Below are positions 8,564 to 16,795 of a stretch of 64,000 nt of DNA, one piece after another (position 1 is the first letter of the stretch; each line of letters starts with the position of its first letter). The stretch is from DT-110 sp030148525. Its GTDB lineage: Bacteria; Bacteroidota; Bacteroidia; Chitinophagales; Saprospiraceae. A program made the translations under genes and the position numbers. The stretch spans positions 6,456,673-6,520,672 of the forward strand of contig OZ245751.1 in NCBI GenBank assembly GCA_965227445.1, read 5' to 3'. The notes under the pieces were generated by a model. The model was not told the origin of the DNA and made no database searches. It saw nothing but the letters and a program-made list of their open reading frames with translations.

Positions 8564-9346
8564 ATGGTGTTTTCTGCCCTGTCGGTAGTATTAGGCATAA
8601 TGGTGTTGGTGATCACGCTCGATCACCTGGGCAGTCGCAGGGTCAGGAGCCGGGTTCGCCGCAGGGCCATTGGCCTTTTTGCGGAAGCAAAATCCATACC
8701 TGTTCCTGTCGGAAGCAAATATTTTGAATACAACCCGGTATCCCTGGAGACAGTTCGCCTCCGACTGAAGCGTTCCCGGCGGCTTTCGCCAAAAGGCAGT
8801 TGGTACCCGGTGGAGGCCAAACTGTTTTTCGTGCCTTTTCCGCTGGGCGGTGCCTATTATGCTGACGGAACCCGGGCTCCTTTTGTGTCTGAGAAAGAGG
8901 TGCGTTGGCTGGAAGGCAGGCGAGCGGGACAGGAGCGGCGGTTATTATCGGTTTTTCGCCTTCCGGCAAAAAAGAAGGTGGGCCTTCCCCTGGCCTGGTG
9001 GGTCTTGCACGCGCCCTGGTATCCGGATTTGCTGCATCACCCCGATCTGAAGGTGGAGCTACCGGAACCTCGAAAATATCGGCTTACCTGGAAAGAAGCG
9101 GAAAACTGGTCAATAGACCTGGTGGCCGATGATAAAGGGCAGTGGACGGAGTCTGTGTTATATGGCTTTCGCCAAAAAAAGATGGAGCCCCTGCTGCGTT
9201 GCCGCTGGACAGATTATAAGGACTTCGATAGCTGGTCTATACCCACCGGACTGATCACCCAACAGTACGACCAAGATTCCTGGTGGACCAGCGGCCACAC
9301 CCAGGTAACGGATTGGGTAGCTAACGAGGCATTTGCCTGGTGGTGA
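8564..9346 (+). CDS. Membrane-anchored protein of unknown function
   Basis: 260 residues beginning with a single N-terminal membrane anchor (ALSVVLGIMVLVITL), then a basic stretch (RRVRSRVRRRA). A soluble Trp- and Tyr-rich domain follows (GYWYP-like segments, PLAWWVLHAPWYPDLLHHP, DYKDFDSWSIPTGLITQQY). The pattern resembles the DUF6544-type anchored proteins, but I cannot confirm the family. It stands alone, transcribed away from the beta-propeller gene. The downstream gap contains a CTTCAGTCC-type tandem array. Confidence 0.6.
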   Translation: MVFSALSVVLGIMVLVITLDHLGSRRVRSRVRRRAIGLFAEAKSIPVPVGSKYFEYNPVSLETVRLRLKRSRRLSPKGSWYPVEAKLFFVPFPLGGAYYADGTRAPFVSEKEVRWLEGRRAGQERRLLSVFRLPAKKKVGLPLAWWVLHAPWYPDLLHHPDLKVELPEPRKYRLTWKEAENWSIDLVADDKGQWTESVLYGFRQKKMEPLLRCRWTDYKDFDSWSIPTGLITQQYDQDSWWTSGHTQVTDWVANEAFAWW

Positions 9347-9481
9347 TGGTATGGCTCACGCTGCACGGCCCACGGCTTACGCTCTACGCAATTTAAAACA
9401 ATGACACATAAGCCCGGAACACCCGGGCAGTCAAGCGCAGACGAATCGCTTCGGTCTCTTTGATCCCTAAAGTCACTACGT

Positions 9482-9530
9482 TCCCTCCAGTCTCTCCAGT
9501 CCCTTCAGTCCCTTCAGTCCCTCCGTTCCC
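9482..9530. repeat. Short degenerate tandem array (TCCAGTC/TTCAGTCCC)
   Basis: About five tandem, slightly diverged 8-10 bp units (CCAGTCTCT, CCAGTCCCT, TCAGTCCCT, TCAGTCCCT) lie just after the end of the reverse-strand gene at 9537. It belongs to the window-wide habit of short-unit arrays at gene 3' ends. Confidence 0.5.
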
Positions 9531-9536
9531 GCAGTC

Positions 9537-10196
9537 TCACCCCATCCCCGCAAGCATTGCACTACACGGCTGTCGCTCTGCCATGTTGCGAATGGACTGC
9601 AGCATTTTCCATTCCATAATGAGGGAAGACAGGCCTATGATGGGAGCGAGGATAGGGTGCAACGAGGTTGACATACCGCAAGCCGTCGCTGAGCGAACGA
9701 TCAGGCGCGTAGTGCCGTCCGCTTGTGGATTGAGGAAGAAAAGCCAGGTGGTACGCGGTTCGGAAGCAATGGGGAGTCCTCTGCGGGTTTCCGGAGTAGC
9801 AACCAGCAATAGGTACTGATTGGGGATTTGGTCCCAGACCACGAGCCCACCCCGCTGGTCCAGATTAATTTGGGCTCCCGTTTCGACCTGTTGCCATTCG
9901 GGGTGGACAGACCGGGCGTTGCGCGTGTGGCGCCCGAGGAAGTGTTCCAGTAGGGTATAGGAATAGAAGCCACCTCGTCCGGTACCCATCTGGCAGAGCC
10001 AAGGCCAGATACAGGCCGATTCGGCACGAATGGTAAGTCCACGGGTGCTTTTGACCCAATCGTGATCGTGACATTCGTCCCCGGGTAGCAGCCGTTGTTG
10101 TTCATCCCTGGTGCTACCCCAATTGATCCAATAGGGCTGAGAAAGTCGAACTATTAATAAGATTGCCAGTACAACTGAAAGCGCTAACCACATCAT
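9537..10196 (-). CDS. SRPBCC-like membrane-anchored protein
   Basis: 219 residues from the tandem ATGs at 10196/10193; a GTG at 10250 would add 18 residues. The N-terminal membrane segment is WLALSVVLAILLIVRL. A domain follows with the hallmark of the polyketide-cyclase/SRPBCC relatives found with such anchors: GDECHDHDWVKSTRGLTIRA, then WPWLCQMGTGRGGFYSYTLLE. A second hydrophobic segment (LHPILAPIIGLSSLIME) lies near the C-terminus. SRPBCC folds bind hydrophobic ligands; the ligand here is unknown. It stands alone and faces away from the metalloprotease gene. Confidence 0.65.
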   Translation of the reverse strand: MMWLALSVVLAILLIVRLSQPYWINWGSTRDEQQRLLPGDECHDHDWVKSTRGLTIRAESACIWPWLCQMGTGRGGFYSYTLLEHFLGRHTRNARSVHPEWQQVETGAQINLDQRGGLVVWDQIPNQYLLLVATPETRRGLPIASEPRTTWLFFLNPQADGTTRLIVRSATACGMSTSLHPILAPIIGLSSLIMEWKMLQSIRNMAERQPCSAMLAGMG

Positions 10197-10304
10197 AATA
10201 CAGGGTGTTGGTCCGCTGTATAAGGTAGTCCCCGACGACCGGTAATGCACTGATCTTTGTCAGCAAATGACGGGTATTTGGTCAGTGCGGTTCATGGTCC
10301 AAGG

Positions 10305-10370
10305 TCTCAACCTCAACCTCAACCTCAACCTCAGCCTCAACCTCAGCCTCAACCTCAGCCTCAGCCTCAC
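10305..10370. repeat. Hexanucleotide tandem array (CCTCAA/CCTCAG)n
   Basis: Eleven consecutive hexamers alternate between CCTCAA and CCTCAG. The array lies upstream of the SRPBCC gene and next to a CCCGCC-type palindromic repeat. Shorter relatives appear near 46950 and 25375. Confidence 0.75.
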
Positions 10371-10376
10371 CCTTCC

Positions 10377-10420
10377 CTGCCCGCCGAAACCCATACGGGC
10401 GTATGCCCAGTGAAGGCGGG
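10377..10420. repeat. GC-rich dispersed palindromic repeat (CTGCCCGCCGAA family)
   Basis: Begins CTGCCCGCCGAA, contains ATACGGGCGTAT and ends GAAGGCGGG, so it can fold on itself. Relatives occur at 7170-7202, 25316-25376, 25433-25464, 47110-47174 and 58000-58066. Confidence 0.65.
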
Positions 10421-10424
10421 AATC

Positions 10425-10644
10425 TCACCCCGACTCTCCCATCGACTCTTTCAGTATCGCCGCTGAATGGTGCAAGGCCTTCAACTCGCTTTCATTAAGA
10501 TTAGCGACCAGTACTTTTTCGATTCAGCAAGTCGAGGTGGGTCTCACCGGAGCGTTGGGCGGTGAAAGTTGGGGCCTGGGCGGGCAGGGAGGCACACACC
10601 AAAACGATAAAACTCCAGAACAATGACTGAATACAGGATTTCAT
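10425..10644 (-). pseudogene. Remnant: signal peptide fragment plus out-of-frame C-terminal tail
   Basis: On the reverse strand a 47-codon frame (10501-10644) encodes a clean signal peptide (MKSCIQSLFWSFIVLV, then CASLPAQ) and only 24 further residues. In another frame, 10425-10523 encodes 32 residues (start IEKVLVANLNESELKALHHS) ending at a stop. This second piece reads like the C-terminal helix of malate/lactate dehydrogenases, but that resemblance is from memory only. No intact gene is present. The 403-bp gap before the metalloprotease gene otherwise shows nothing coding. Confidence 0.3.
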
Positions 10645-10869
10645 AGCTACCGAATTAAAAGGTTAGAATTCAGTAGTCAATGTAGATTCACCCAAGGGGA
10701 AGGTCAGGGGGCTTTCCGAGTGGTCAAAAATCCGGCCTAAGTGGTAATCCCTGGTTCACTGGGGACCGGTAAGTTGTATTTAATTTGGATATTTATTGTC
10801 CGTTTTTAAAAAGGGATTTCGCTTAGCGAGCCTGTTTTAACGTCAATTTTTTCACCAACCGACTGTTTT

Positions 10870-13350
10870 ATGAAACTGTATTACTGGATTATTCTATTAG
10901 CCATTGGCCTGCTTCCCAACGTCCTCTACGCTCAGGAGGCAGAGGCCTCCGGCGATGAAGACAAAACCGAAGAAACTGAAAAAAAGAAAAAGAGCCCGTT
11001 TAAGGATTACGATGAGGTGATTACGGATGATGCTACCTCCGATGAGGGCTTGTTCACCGTTCACTTGCTGGATGATAAACTCTTCTACGAGATCCCCTTC
11101 GATAAGCTGGGAAAAGAAATGCTGCTGGTCAGCCGGATCGTCCAATTACCGAGTGGTTTTGGCGGCGGCTATACCAATGCCGGTTCCAAGACAGGAGAGA
11201 AGGTCATCCGCTGGGACCGCCAGGGCAAAAAGGTCTTCGTGAAGGTCGTCTCCTACAACGCCGTGGCCGACGAAGAACTGCCCATCTACCAATCGGTGAA
11301 GTACAACAACCTGGAACCGATGATCGCCGCCTTTGATATCCAGACCTTCAATGAAGACTCCACCGCCCTGGTTATCGATGTGACCGATATGTTCACCAAA
11401 GATGTAAAAGCCATTTCCGGCCTGAGTAGCGGTAACCGCTCGGCCTATAAAGTGAGCCGACTGGAATCGAGCCTGAGCATGATCGATACGGCCCGGTCCT
11501 ATCCGATCAACGTGGAGGTGGGCCATACCCTGACCTACCTGGCATCGGCCCCGCCCGCAAATTCGCCGACGGGTAACCTGACCCTGGTCATGAATCAATC
11601 CATGATCATGCTGCCGGAAGACCCCATGACGCCCCGCCTGCACGACGAGCGGGTGGGCTGGTTTACCGTGAGTCAGTATAACTACGGATCGGATGAACTG
11701 AAATCCGACGAGGAGACCTTTATCCGTCGCTGGCGACTGGAACCCAAGGATCCCGCCGCCTACGCTCGTGGCGAACTGGTGGAGCCCGTCAAGCCCATTG
11801 TGTACTACCTCGATCCGGCCACACCGGAAAAATGGCGCCCCTATTTCAAACAGGGGATCGAAGACTGGAATACGGCCTTTGAACGGGCAGGCTTCAAAAA
11901 CGCCATCATTGCCAAAGATCCGCCCACGCCCGAGGAAGATCCCGACTTCAGTCCCGAGGATGCCCGCTACTCGGTGGTGCGTTACGTAGCTAGCACCACT
12001 CGTAATGCAACCGGCCCCAGTGTATCGGACCCCCGAACGGGTGAGATACTGGAAAGCGACATCATCTGGTACCACAACCACCTGCGGTCCTACCGCAACC
12101 GATTGATGGTGGAAACCGGTGCCGCCAACCCGGCTGCCCGCACCCTGAACACCCCCGAAGCCCTGATCGGGGAAACCATGCGACGCGTGATCTCACACGA
12201 GGTGGGGCACGCCCTCGGTCTGCCGCACAATATGAAGGCCTCGGCCGCTTACCCGGTTGACTCCCTGCGTTCCGGCGCCTTTACGCAGGAGTACGGTATT
12301 GCCACCACCATCATGGACTACGCCCGCTTCAATTACGTGGCCCAGCCCGGTGATGAGAATATTCGCTTCATTCGTCAACTGGGCCCCTACGATATGTATT
12401 CGATCAACTGGGGGTACCGCTACCTGCCCAACGTCGATGAACCCTCCGACGAAAAGGAAACGCTTAATAGCTGGATTGACGAGCACGAAGGTGATCCCCG
12501 GTATATGTTTGGCTCCGGCCGCGGTGGTATCGATCCCACCTCCCAGACCGAGTGTATCGGCGACGACAACATCAAAGCCAGCGAGCTCGGCATTGCCAAC
12601 CTGCAACGGGTGGTCCCCAACCTCATCGACTGGACCACCAAAGACGGGGAGGATTACGAAGACCTGGAAGAGATCTACGGCGAACTCCTCACCGCCTGGC
12701 GCCGCTACATCGGCCACGTAGTCACAAATGTGGGAGGCGTCTACGAAACCCTGAAGACCGCCGATCAGGACGGCCCGGTTTACGAGCCGGTTCCCGCCGA
12801 TATTCAGAAGGATGCCGTGAAATTCCTGCACAGCTACGCCTTCACTACCCCCGACTGGCTGATGGATACCGACATCCTGAGCCGCATCTCCAACGGGGGT
12901 GACCAGGATCGCATCCGCGGCTATCAGGTCAGCTTTCTGAACAGCCTCCTCGACATGGGCCGTCTGCAACGCCTCATCGAAGCGGAGGTCTTCCACGGTT
13001 CCGAGGCCTACACTCTGATGCAACTCAGCGAGGATGTCCGCAAGGCCGTCTGGACGGAGGTCTACAACCAGCAACCCACCGATGCCAACCGACGCAATCT
13101 GCAACGGGCCTATCTGGAACGCATGGAGTACCTGCTGACCGAGGAGCAATCGCCCATACCGGCCCGCTTCCGCGCCTTCGTCGCCCGCACGAATGTGGAC
13201 GTGAGTCAGTCGGATATCCGGGCGGTGGTGAAAGCGGAGCTCCGCACCCTGCGCCAGGACCTCGACAAGGCTGCCAAAAAGATGGATAGCGAGATGGACC
13301 GCATTCATTTGATGGATTGCATGGACCGGATTGACGGGATAATGGAGTAG
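10870..13350 (+). CDS. Secreted zinc-dependent metalloprotease (DUF5117/DUF4953 type)
   Basis: 826 residues with a signal peptide ending at LYAQ. A Lys/Glu-rich stretch (EETEKKKKSPF) follows. The DUF5117-like region spans about 90-290 and the catalytic region about 300-700. The extended metzincin-like zinc site HEVGHALGLPH places ligands at His443, His447 and His453 with catalytic Glu444. The downstream IMDY segment (TTIMDYARFNYV) fits the Met-turn. Length is normal for this Bacteroidota family (about 800-850). The protein is periplasmic or surface-located, probably degrading peptides or proteins; its true substrate is unknown. A perfect hairpin at 13397-13432 ends the transcript. Confidence 0.9.
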   Translation: MKLYYWIILLAIGLLPNVLYAQEAEASGDEDKTEETEKKKKSPFKDYDEVITDDATSDEGLFTVHLLDDKLFYEIPFDKLGKEMLLVSRIVQLPSGFGGGYTNAGSKTGEKVIRWDRQGKKVFVKVVSYNAVADEELPIYQSVKYNNLEPMIAAFDIQTFNEDSTALVIDVTDMFTKDVKAISGLSSGNRSAYKVSRLESSLSMIDTARSYPINVEVGHTLTYLASAPPANSPTGNLTLVMNQSMIMLPEDPMTPRLHDERVGWFTVSQYNYGSDELKSDEETFIRRWRLEPKDPAAYARGELVEPVKPIVYYLDPATPEKWRPYFKQGIEDWNTAFERAGFKNAIIAKDPPTPEEDPDFSPEDARYSVVRYVASTTRNATGPSVSDPRTGEILESDIIWYHNHLRSYRNRLMVETGAANPAARTLNTPEALIGETMRRVISHEVGHALGLPHNMKASAAYPVDSLRSGAFTQEYGIATTIMDYARFNYVAQPGDENIRFIRQLGPYDMYSINWGYRYLPNVDEPSDEKETLNSWIDEHEGDPRYMFGSGRGGIDPTSQTECIGDDNIKASELGIANLQRVVPNLIDWTTKDGEDYEDLEEIYGELLTAWRRYIGHVVTNVGGVYETLKTADQDGPVYEPVPADIQKDAVKFLHSYAFTTPDWLMDTDILSRISNGGDQDRIRGYQVSFLNSLLDMGRLQRLIEAEVFHGSEAYTLMQLSEDVRKAVWTEVYNQQPTDANRRNLQRAYLERMEYLLTEEQSPIPARFRAFVARTNVDVSQSDIRAVVKAELRTLRQDLDKAAKKMDSEMDRIHLMDCMDRIDGIME

Positions 13351-13396
13351 GTGTTTCCGTGCTCTCAAAATGGAGGGTGAGGTTTTGATGTATACG

Positions 13397-13432
13397 AAAG
13401 GGGAAAACTGGCGGAGGCCAGTTTTCCCCTTT
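13397..13432 (+). terminator. Rho-independent terminator of the metalloprotease gene
   Basis: Perfect 16-bp stem AAAGGGGAAAACTGGC / GCCAGTTTTCCCCTTT with loop GGAG, followed by GATTTTTC. Nearly the same hairpin recurs at 15501-15536 with a compensated base pair. Confidence 0.85.
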
Positions 13433-13628
13433 GATTTTTCCATCCACATTGACTGGAAATAAAAAGCCCGCCTTCGGTTTAGTCGGCCCTATTTAATCTA
13501 TCACAGGAAGATCGATCCGGATCAAAAAAATGGGGAAAGCATCATTTTTTCAGCTATATGTTTAATAATTATTGAATTATTAAATGTATATGCTTAAATT
13601 TATAGACAAATTTTAAACATATACCCTT

Positions 13629-14093
13629 ATGAATACAGAGCAAAGGCACCTACGGATAGATCAACTGGATAAAATGATCGCCCGCTTTTCGGAGGTGAGG
13701 AACCTTCCACCACCCGGAGGTGGATGGATATATGCCATTCGCACGGCCCTGGGGATGTCCCTAAGGCAATTGGGGGATAAACTGGGGATGACTCCGCAAG
13801 GCGTGAAGGGTATAGAGCAACGGGAAAATGATGGTTCTCTGACCTTAGACGGATTAAGGGAGGTGGCCGCATCGATGGATTTGCAACTGGTGTACGGACT
13901 GCTGCCCCGGGAAGGATCTCTCGATAAAATGGTGGAAAAGCGAGCTTTGGAGTTGGCTAAAGAAATTGTACAAAAAACGTCCCAGACCATGCACCTGGAG
14001 GACCAAGGTATTGATCAGGATGCCTTGAAGGATGCGATTGAGCAAAGAGCCGCCAAGATAAAACGGGAGCTGCCAAAAGCCTTGTGGGAATGA
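13629..14093 (+). CDS. Mobile mystery protein A, HTH regulator
   Basis: 154 residues. An XRE-type helix-turn-helix lies in the middle (AIRTALGMSLRQLGDKLGMT, PQGVKGIEQRE, DGSLTLDGLREVAASMDLQ). The layout and length match the mobile mystery protein A family, which always pairs with a Fic-domain mobile mystery protein B. Its stop overlaps the next start as ATGA, so the pair is translationally coupled. It probably represses its own operon and may act as an antitoxin-like partner. The AT-rich upstream region (13545-13625, with repeats of TTTAATAATTATTGAATTATTAAA type) holds likely operator palindromes. Confidence 0.82.
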   Translation: MNTEQRHLRIDQLDKMIARFSEVRNLPPPGGGWIYAIRTALGMSLRQLGDKLGMTPQGVKGIEQRENDGSLTLDGLREVAASMDLQLVYGLLPREGSLDKMVEKRALELAKEIVQKTSQTMHLEDQGIDQDALKDAIEQRAAKIKRELPKALWE

Positions 14094-14677
14094 AGTTGCA
14101 ATACTCCGATGGGCAAACCCCCATCAATGAAGATGAAAAGGAAGGGTTAAAGATCAAGTCGATATCCACTATGGGCGAGCTCGATCAGTTTGAACAGCAA
14201 AACATTGAGGAAGCCATGAGCTGGTTTTTCGGTCGATCTTTCCGTACTGAGCAAGTCTTAGAGGTAGCCTTTATTCAATCTGTTCACAAACGAATGTTTA
14301 AAAATGTCTGGACATGGGCCGGCTCCTTCCGGTTATCCGAAAAAAATCTGGGGGTTCCATATTACCTGATCCGGCAGAATGTGCAGGCTCTTCTGGATGA
14401 TTGCAGGTTCTGGATTAGCCAAGAGACCTTTCCACCAGAGGAAATTGCTATTCGGTTTAAACACAGGCTGGTTTCTATTCACCTATTTCCTAATGGCAAT
14501 GGCAGACATTCAAGGCTAATGGGTGATATTTTGCTAAAAGCGCTCGACGAAAACCAGACCTTTACCTGGGGGCAAAAGACCCTCCGCCGGGGAGAAGACA
14601 GGCAAATCTATCTCCATGCTTTGCGAATGGCTGATGCCGGCGATATCCATCCTTTGGTTGACTTTGCTAAAAGTTGA
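14090..14677 (+). CDS. Mobile mystery protein B, Fic-domain protein
   Basis: 195 residues from the ATG at 14090, which overlaps the upstream stop (ATGA). Most of the protein is a Fic fold, with the active-site loop HLFPNGNGRHSR starting at His131. Canonical Fic AMP-transferases have Asp/Glu before the first Gly of this loop to hold Mg2+; here it is Asn. The N-terminal KLQYSDGQTPINEDE matches the mobile mystery B opening. Fic enzymes transfer AMP or other phosphate groups to protein hydroxyls. With its HTH partner this looks like a small toxin-antitoxin-like cassette spread by transfer. Confidence 0.83.
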   Translation: MKLQYSDGQTPINEDEKEGLKIKSISTMGELDQFEQQNIEEAMSWFFGRSFRTEQVLEVAFIQSVHKRMFKNVWTWAGSFRLSEKNLGVPYYLIRQNVQALLDDCRFWISQETFPPEEIAIRFKHRLVSIHLFPNGNGRHSRLMGDILLKALDENQTFTWGQKTLRRGEDRQIYLHALRMADAGDIHPLVDFAKS

Positions 14678-14815
14678 TTTCTGGATACAAACAAGGCTAA
14701 ATGCCATCCGTATCTGACCCTGTTCTCTTTATACCCACTATGAAGGATCTAATTGCCTGCCTCCGCTTTTTAAGGACGAGTGTTGCTCACCCCCGTCATT
14801 CCATGTAACTTAACG

Positions 14816-14995
14816 CGAGGTTGGGCATAAACTTTTCCGTAAAGTGATGGTATTCAAAGCCCAACCCCCCGGTAAAGAGTAGTAGGTATAGGGTATCGGA
14901 ATTAAAGCGTGTCCTACTACCTGATATTCTCTTCCAAACACGAAGTAAGGTCGGGACATTCAGTTGTATAGCAAAGGACTTAGCCCCAATCTTAC
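14816..14995. repeat. Dispersed TGAGGTTGGG repeat, copy B (two units)
   Basis: Left unit 14816-14867: GAGGTTGGGCATA, TTTTCCGTAAAGTGATGG, then AAAGCCCAACC. A linker carries GGTAAAGAGTAGTAGGTATA. Right unit about 14947-14995: ACATTCAGTTGTATAGCAAA to CTTAGCCCCAATCTTA. The order and linker are those of copy A (1880-2050), with many substitutions. It occupies most of the 351-bp gap between the Fic gene and the 2TM gene. Confidence 0.7.
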
Positions 14996-15028
14996 GTTAA
15001 CTTTCCCACACTAAATGACCATCTACCT

Positions 15029-15427
15029 ATGCACGAAGACTTACGTGAAAAGGCCAAAGAACGGGTCCGGGCCAAATCAGATTTTGTGACCACCGCTATT
15101 ACCTTTTTAGGTATTAGCGTAGTGCTGGGGCTGCTGAGCTTTTATTTACCACCCATTGCCTTCTGGTTGTTATTGCCCCTGCCGATTTTTGCGATGATCC
15201 TGGGGATAATGTATGTCAAAATCTATGGGTACAATTTGTTTGGCACCCCTTCCCTGGACTGGGAAGAACGGGAAATCGAAAAAGAGATGTACCGCCTGGC
15301 TCAGGAAAAGGGGCACTTCGAAGAATCCCCTCCGTCGGATGACCTGTCCGAAGAAGATCATCTGGAACTCCGGGAACTTGATCGCCTGCAACGAAAGTGG
15401 GGCACCCGGGATGAGGATTTTGTGTGA
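15029..15427 (+). CDS. 2TM domain membrane protein
   Basis: 132 residues. The N-terminus AKERVRAKSDFVTTAITFL resembles the 2TM domain opening. Two membrane helices follow back to back (FVTTAITFLGISVVLGLLSF and IAFWLLLPLPIFAMILGIMY). The cytoplasmic tail is long and acidic and contains heptad-like charged residues (SEEDHLELRELDRLQRKW). Small 2TM proteins are common in Bacteroidota, often beside histidine kinases, but none is adjacent here. Function unknown. Confidence 0.7.
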   Translation: MHEDLREKAKERVRAKSDFVTTAITFLGISVVLGLLSFYLPPIAFWLLLPLPIFAMILGIMYVKIYGYNLFGTPSLDWEEREIEKEMYRLAQEKGHFEESPPSDDLSEEDHLELRELDRLQRKWGTRDEDFV

Positions 15428-15500
15428 GGGATCTTTTGCCGGGAATTAGTTCCAAATCTTTTTTCGGATGCTCATTCATTTTTAGACGGGCTAAAAAGCG

Positions 15501-15536
15501 AAAGGGTAAAACTGGCGCCAGCCAGTTTTACCCTTT
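15501..15536 (+). terminator. Rho-independent terminator of the 2TM gene
   Basis: Perfect 16-bp stem AAAGGGTAAAACTGGC / GCCAGTTTTACCCTTT with loop GCCA, then AATTTTCG. It differs from the hairpin at 13397-13432 by a G-C to T-A exchange that keeps pairing. Confidence 0.85.
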
Positions 15537-15541
15537 AATTT

Positions 15542-15629
15542 TCGTAGACCCACCAGGACTTCCCGCTGTCCCTTTCACTTCGTTTCAGGGTGCGGGATAA
15601 ACGTCGAGTCCTGGTGGTCCTACTACGAA
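15542..15629. repeat. Left attachment region: tRNA-end copy in a long imperfect hairpin
   Basis: The tRNA-end sequence TTCGTAGACCCACCAGGACT (15542-15560) is followed by an inner hairpin TCCCGC...GCGGGA, then an inverted copy AGTCCTGGTGGTCCTACTACG ending at 15629. A third, shorter direct copy GTAGACCCACCAGGA follows at 15669-15683. The outer copy 15544-15560 matches the tRNA-proximal repeat over 17 bp and is the best attL/attR candidate; the others may be scars of earlier insertions. Confidence 0.6.
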
Positions 15630-15668
15630 AAAAGGCCAGACGCTATCCGCATCTGACCTCTTTTCTCC

Positions 15669-15683
15669 GTAGACCCACCAGGA
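15669..15683. other. Second tRNA-end copy, possible secondary attachment site
   Basis: GTAGACCCACCAGGA, 15 bp identical to the tRNA-Gln 3' end (23654-23668), lying 125 bp inside the outer copy. The 370-bp gap 15428-15797 otherwise holds only the terminator and the hairpin described above. Confidence 0.5.
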
Positions 15684-15743
15684 AAGGTTTATGCTTCTGT
15701 AAATCAGTTGATTATAAAGTTCTTTAACCTGTAGCGAATAATT

Positions 15744-15755
15744 GGGTACAAAAAA
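15744..15755. other. Possible integrase arm site, left
   Basis: GGGTACAAAAAA is repeated exactly at 23522-23533 near the other end of the element, in the same orientation. Both copies lie within 60-200 bp of an attachment repeat, as arm-type integrase sites do. Twelve base pairs alone could recur by chance. Confidence 0.4.
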
Positions 15756-15797
15756 GTTTGATTCTGAAGCTTACATTTAGAAGCAAAAGAGTACCGT

Positions 15798-16301
15798 ATG
15801 GACCAGATATTTAGTCAAATTTCGTCTTTGAGTTGGTGGTTTTCAGTTGTATTAATGGGGGTGTTAGTGAGTCTTGCTGGAAACTACCTTACAGCATTAG
15901 TAAGAAATTTACAGCACAGGAATAAACAATATCAATTCAAAAAAGAAGAGAAGAAGAAAACTCTTAGTGCTGGGTTTAAACAAATATGCTTGGAAAGTGA
16001 TACGATGTTTCTTTACTATCAAAAAAAGCAAAATTTCTACGCTGTTGTATTCATGCTATTATCTTTACTCACTTTAACGTTAGCAATTTCATTTGCAACA
16101 TGTGGTGGGTTCACCATTATCCCAAGGTTCCCAATAGCAGATATGGTTTTTAAAATTGTCTCTCTTTTAGCAATTTCTTTTGTGTCTTCGTACTACTATA
16201 ATCAATCTAGGTTTTTCGATCGAATAGTAAGCGAAGTTGAGCACGAAAAGATTTTACAAACAGTAGAAACAATTAGAAATCAAGAACAAGTTCGAAAATA
16301 A
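15798..16301 (+). CDS. Membrane protein of unknown function, element cargo
   Basis: 167 residues with three hydrophobic segments: an N-terminal one (WWFSVVLMGVLVSLAGNYL) and a central pair (YAVVFMLLSLLTLTLAISF and MVFKIVSLLAISFVSSYYY). A Lys-rich cytoplasmic loop (HRNKQYQFKKEEKKKTL) separates the first from the pair, and a charged C-terminal helix follows. It is the only forward-strand gene in the element, markedly AT-rich, and has its own region upstream; a weak hairpin follows the stop (AGAGGG/CCCTCT, 16305-16321). I do not recognise the family. Position at the element edge suggests cargo (for example an accessory or defence gene), but nothing in the sequence proves that. Confidence 0.7.
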   Translation: MDQIFSQISSLSWWFSVVLMGVLVSLAGNYLTALVRNLQHRNKQYQFKKEEKKKTLSAGFKQICLESDTMFLYYQKKQNFYAVVFMLLSLLTLTLAISFATCGGFTIIPRFPIADMVFKIVSLLAISFVSSYYYNQSRFFDRIVSEVEHEKILQTVETIRNQEQVRK

Positions 16302-16354
16302 AAAAGAGGGCAGATCCCTCTACCCTCCTAATCGAATTACAGTGTTATGATCAA

Positions 16355-16795
16355 TCAGACCACTTGATTGGTACCGCGGAGCTCAATCCTCCGAAAAAAG
16401 GATGAAGTCATTCTCTTTCGGTCTGGAGTCTTTGCCAGGTCGCACACATTGTACTTTTGAAACTGGCTAGAGTACTGAAATTTCAGAAGATCCACCTCCA
16501 TGTAAAACTTCCAAATATCGCCGTACTCAATCAACCTGATTTCGTCCGATTCAATATCCAAAATGTAGACGGCCGGTTTTGACCACCTGGTCAGAATTGG
16601 AAACAATTTACTTAAAACCGGATCGTACTTTTGTGAGATTTCCATAATTGAGTTCGGAAGAATGTCAATTGAATCTGGCCAGGTCTTTATGGTTTCTGTC
16701 CAGGCTTTAATATAGTTGCCTGGAGCCCGATACATGATGGCAATTAGTTTTTTGCCGCCAAGCGACTGGCCTAATCTTTCTTCTACTTTGCTCAT
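16355..16795 (-). CDS. Hypothetical protein of the element
   Basis: 146 residues, soluble, with mixed helix/strand content. Notable segments are KKLIAIMYRAPGNYIKAW, ILPNSIMEISQKYDPVLSKL and PAVYILDIESDEIRLIEYG. No signal peptide or membrane segment. Not recognised. It is separated by 86 bp from the JAB-domain gene and is transcribed in the same direction, perhaps as the end of the same transcription unit. The ORF is supported by length in an AT-rich region and by a clear ATG. Confidence 0.6.
   Translation of the reverse strand: MSKVEERLGQSLGGKKLIAIMYRAPGNYIKAWTETIKTWPDSIDILPNSIMEISQKYDPVLSKLFPILTRWSKPAVYILDIESDEIRLIEYGDIWKFYMEVDLLKFQYSSQFQKYNVCDLAKTPDRKRMTSSFFRRIELRGTNQVV

Noticed and set aside
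12193..13449. 418-codon reverse ORF over the metalloprotease gene
   Set aside because: The forward gene carries the complete HEVGHALGLPH site and normal length. The reverse product is low-complexity Gly/Val/His text.
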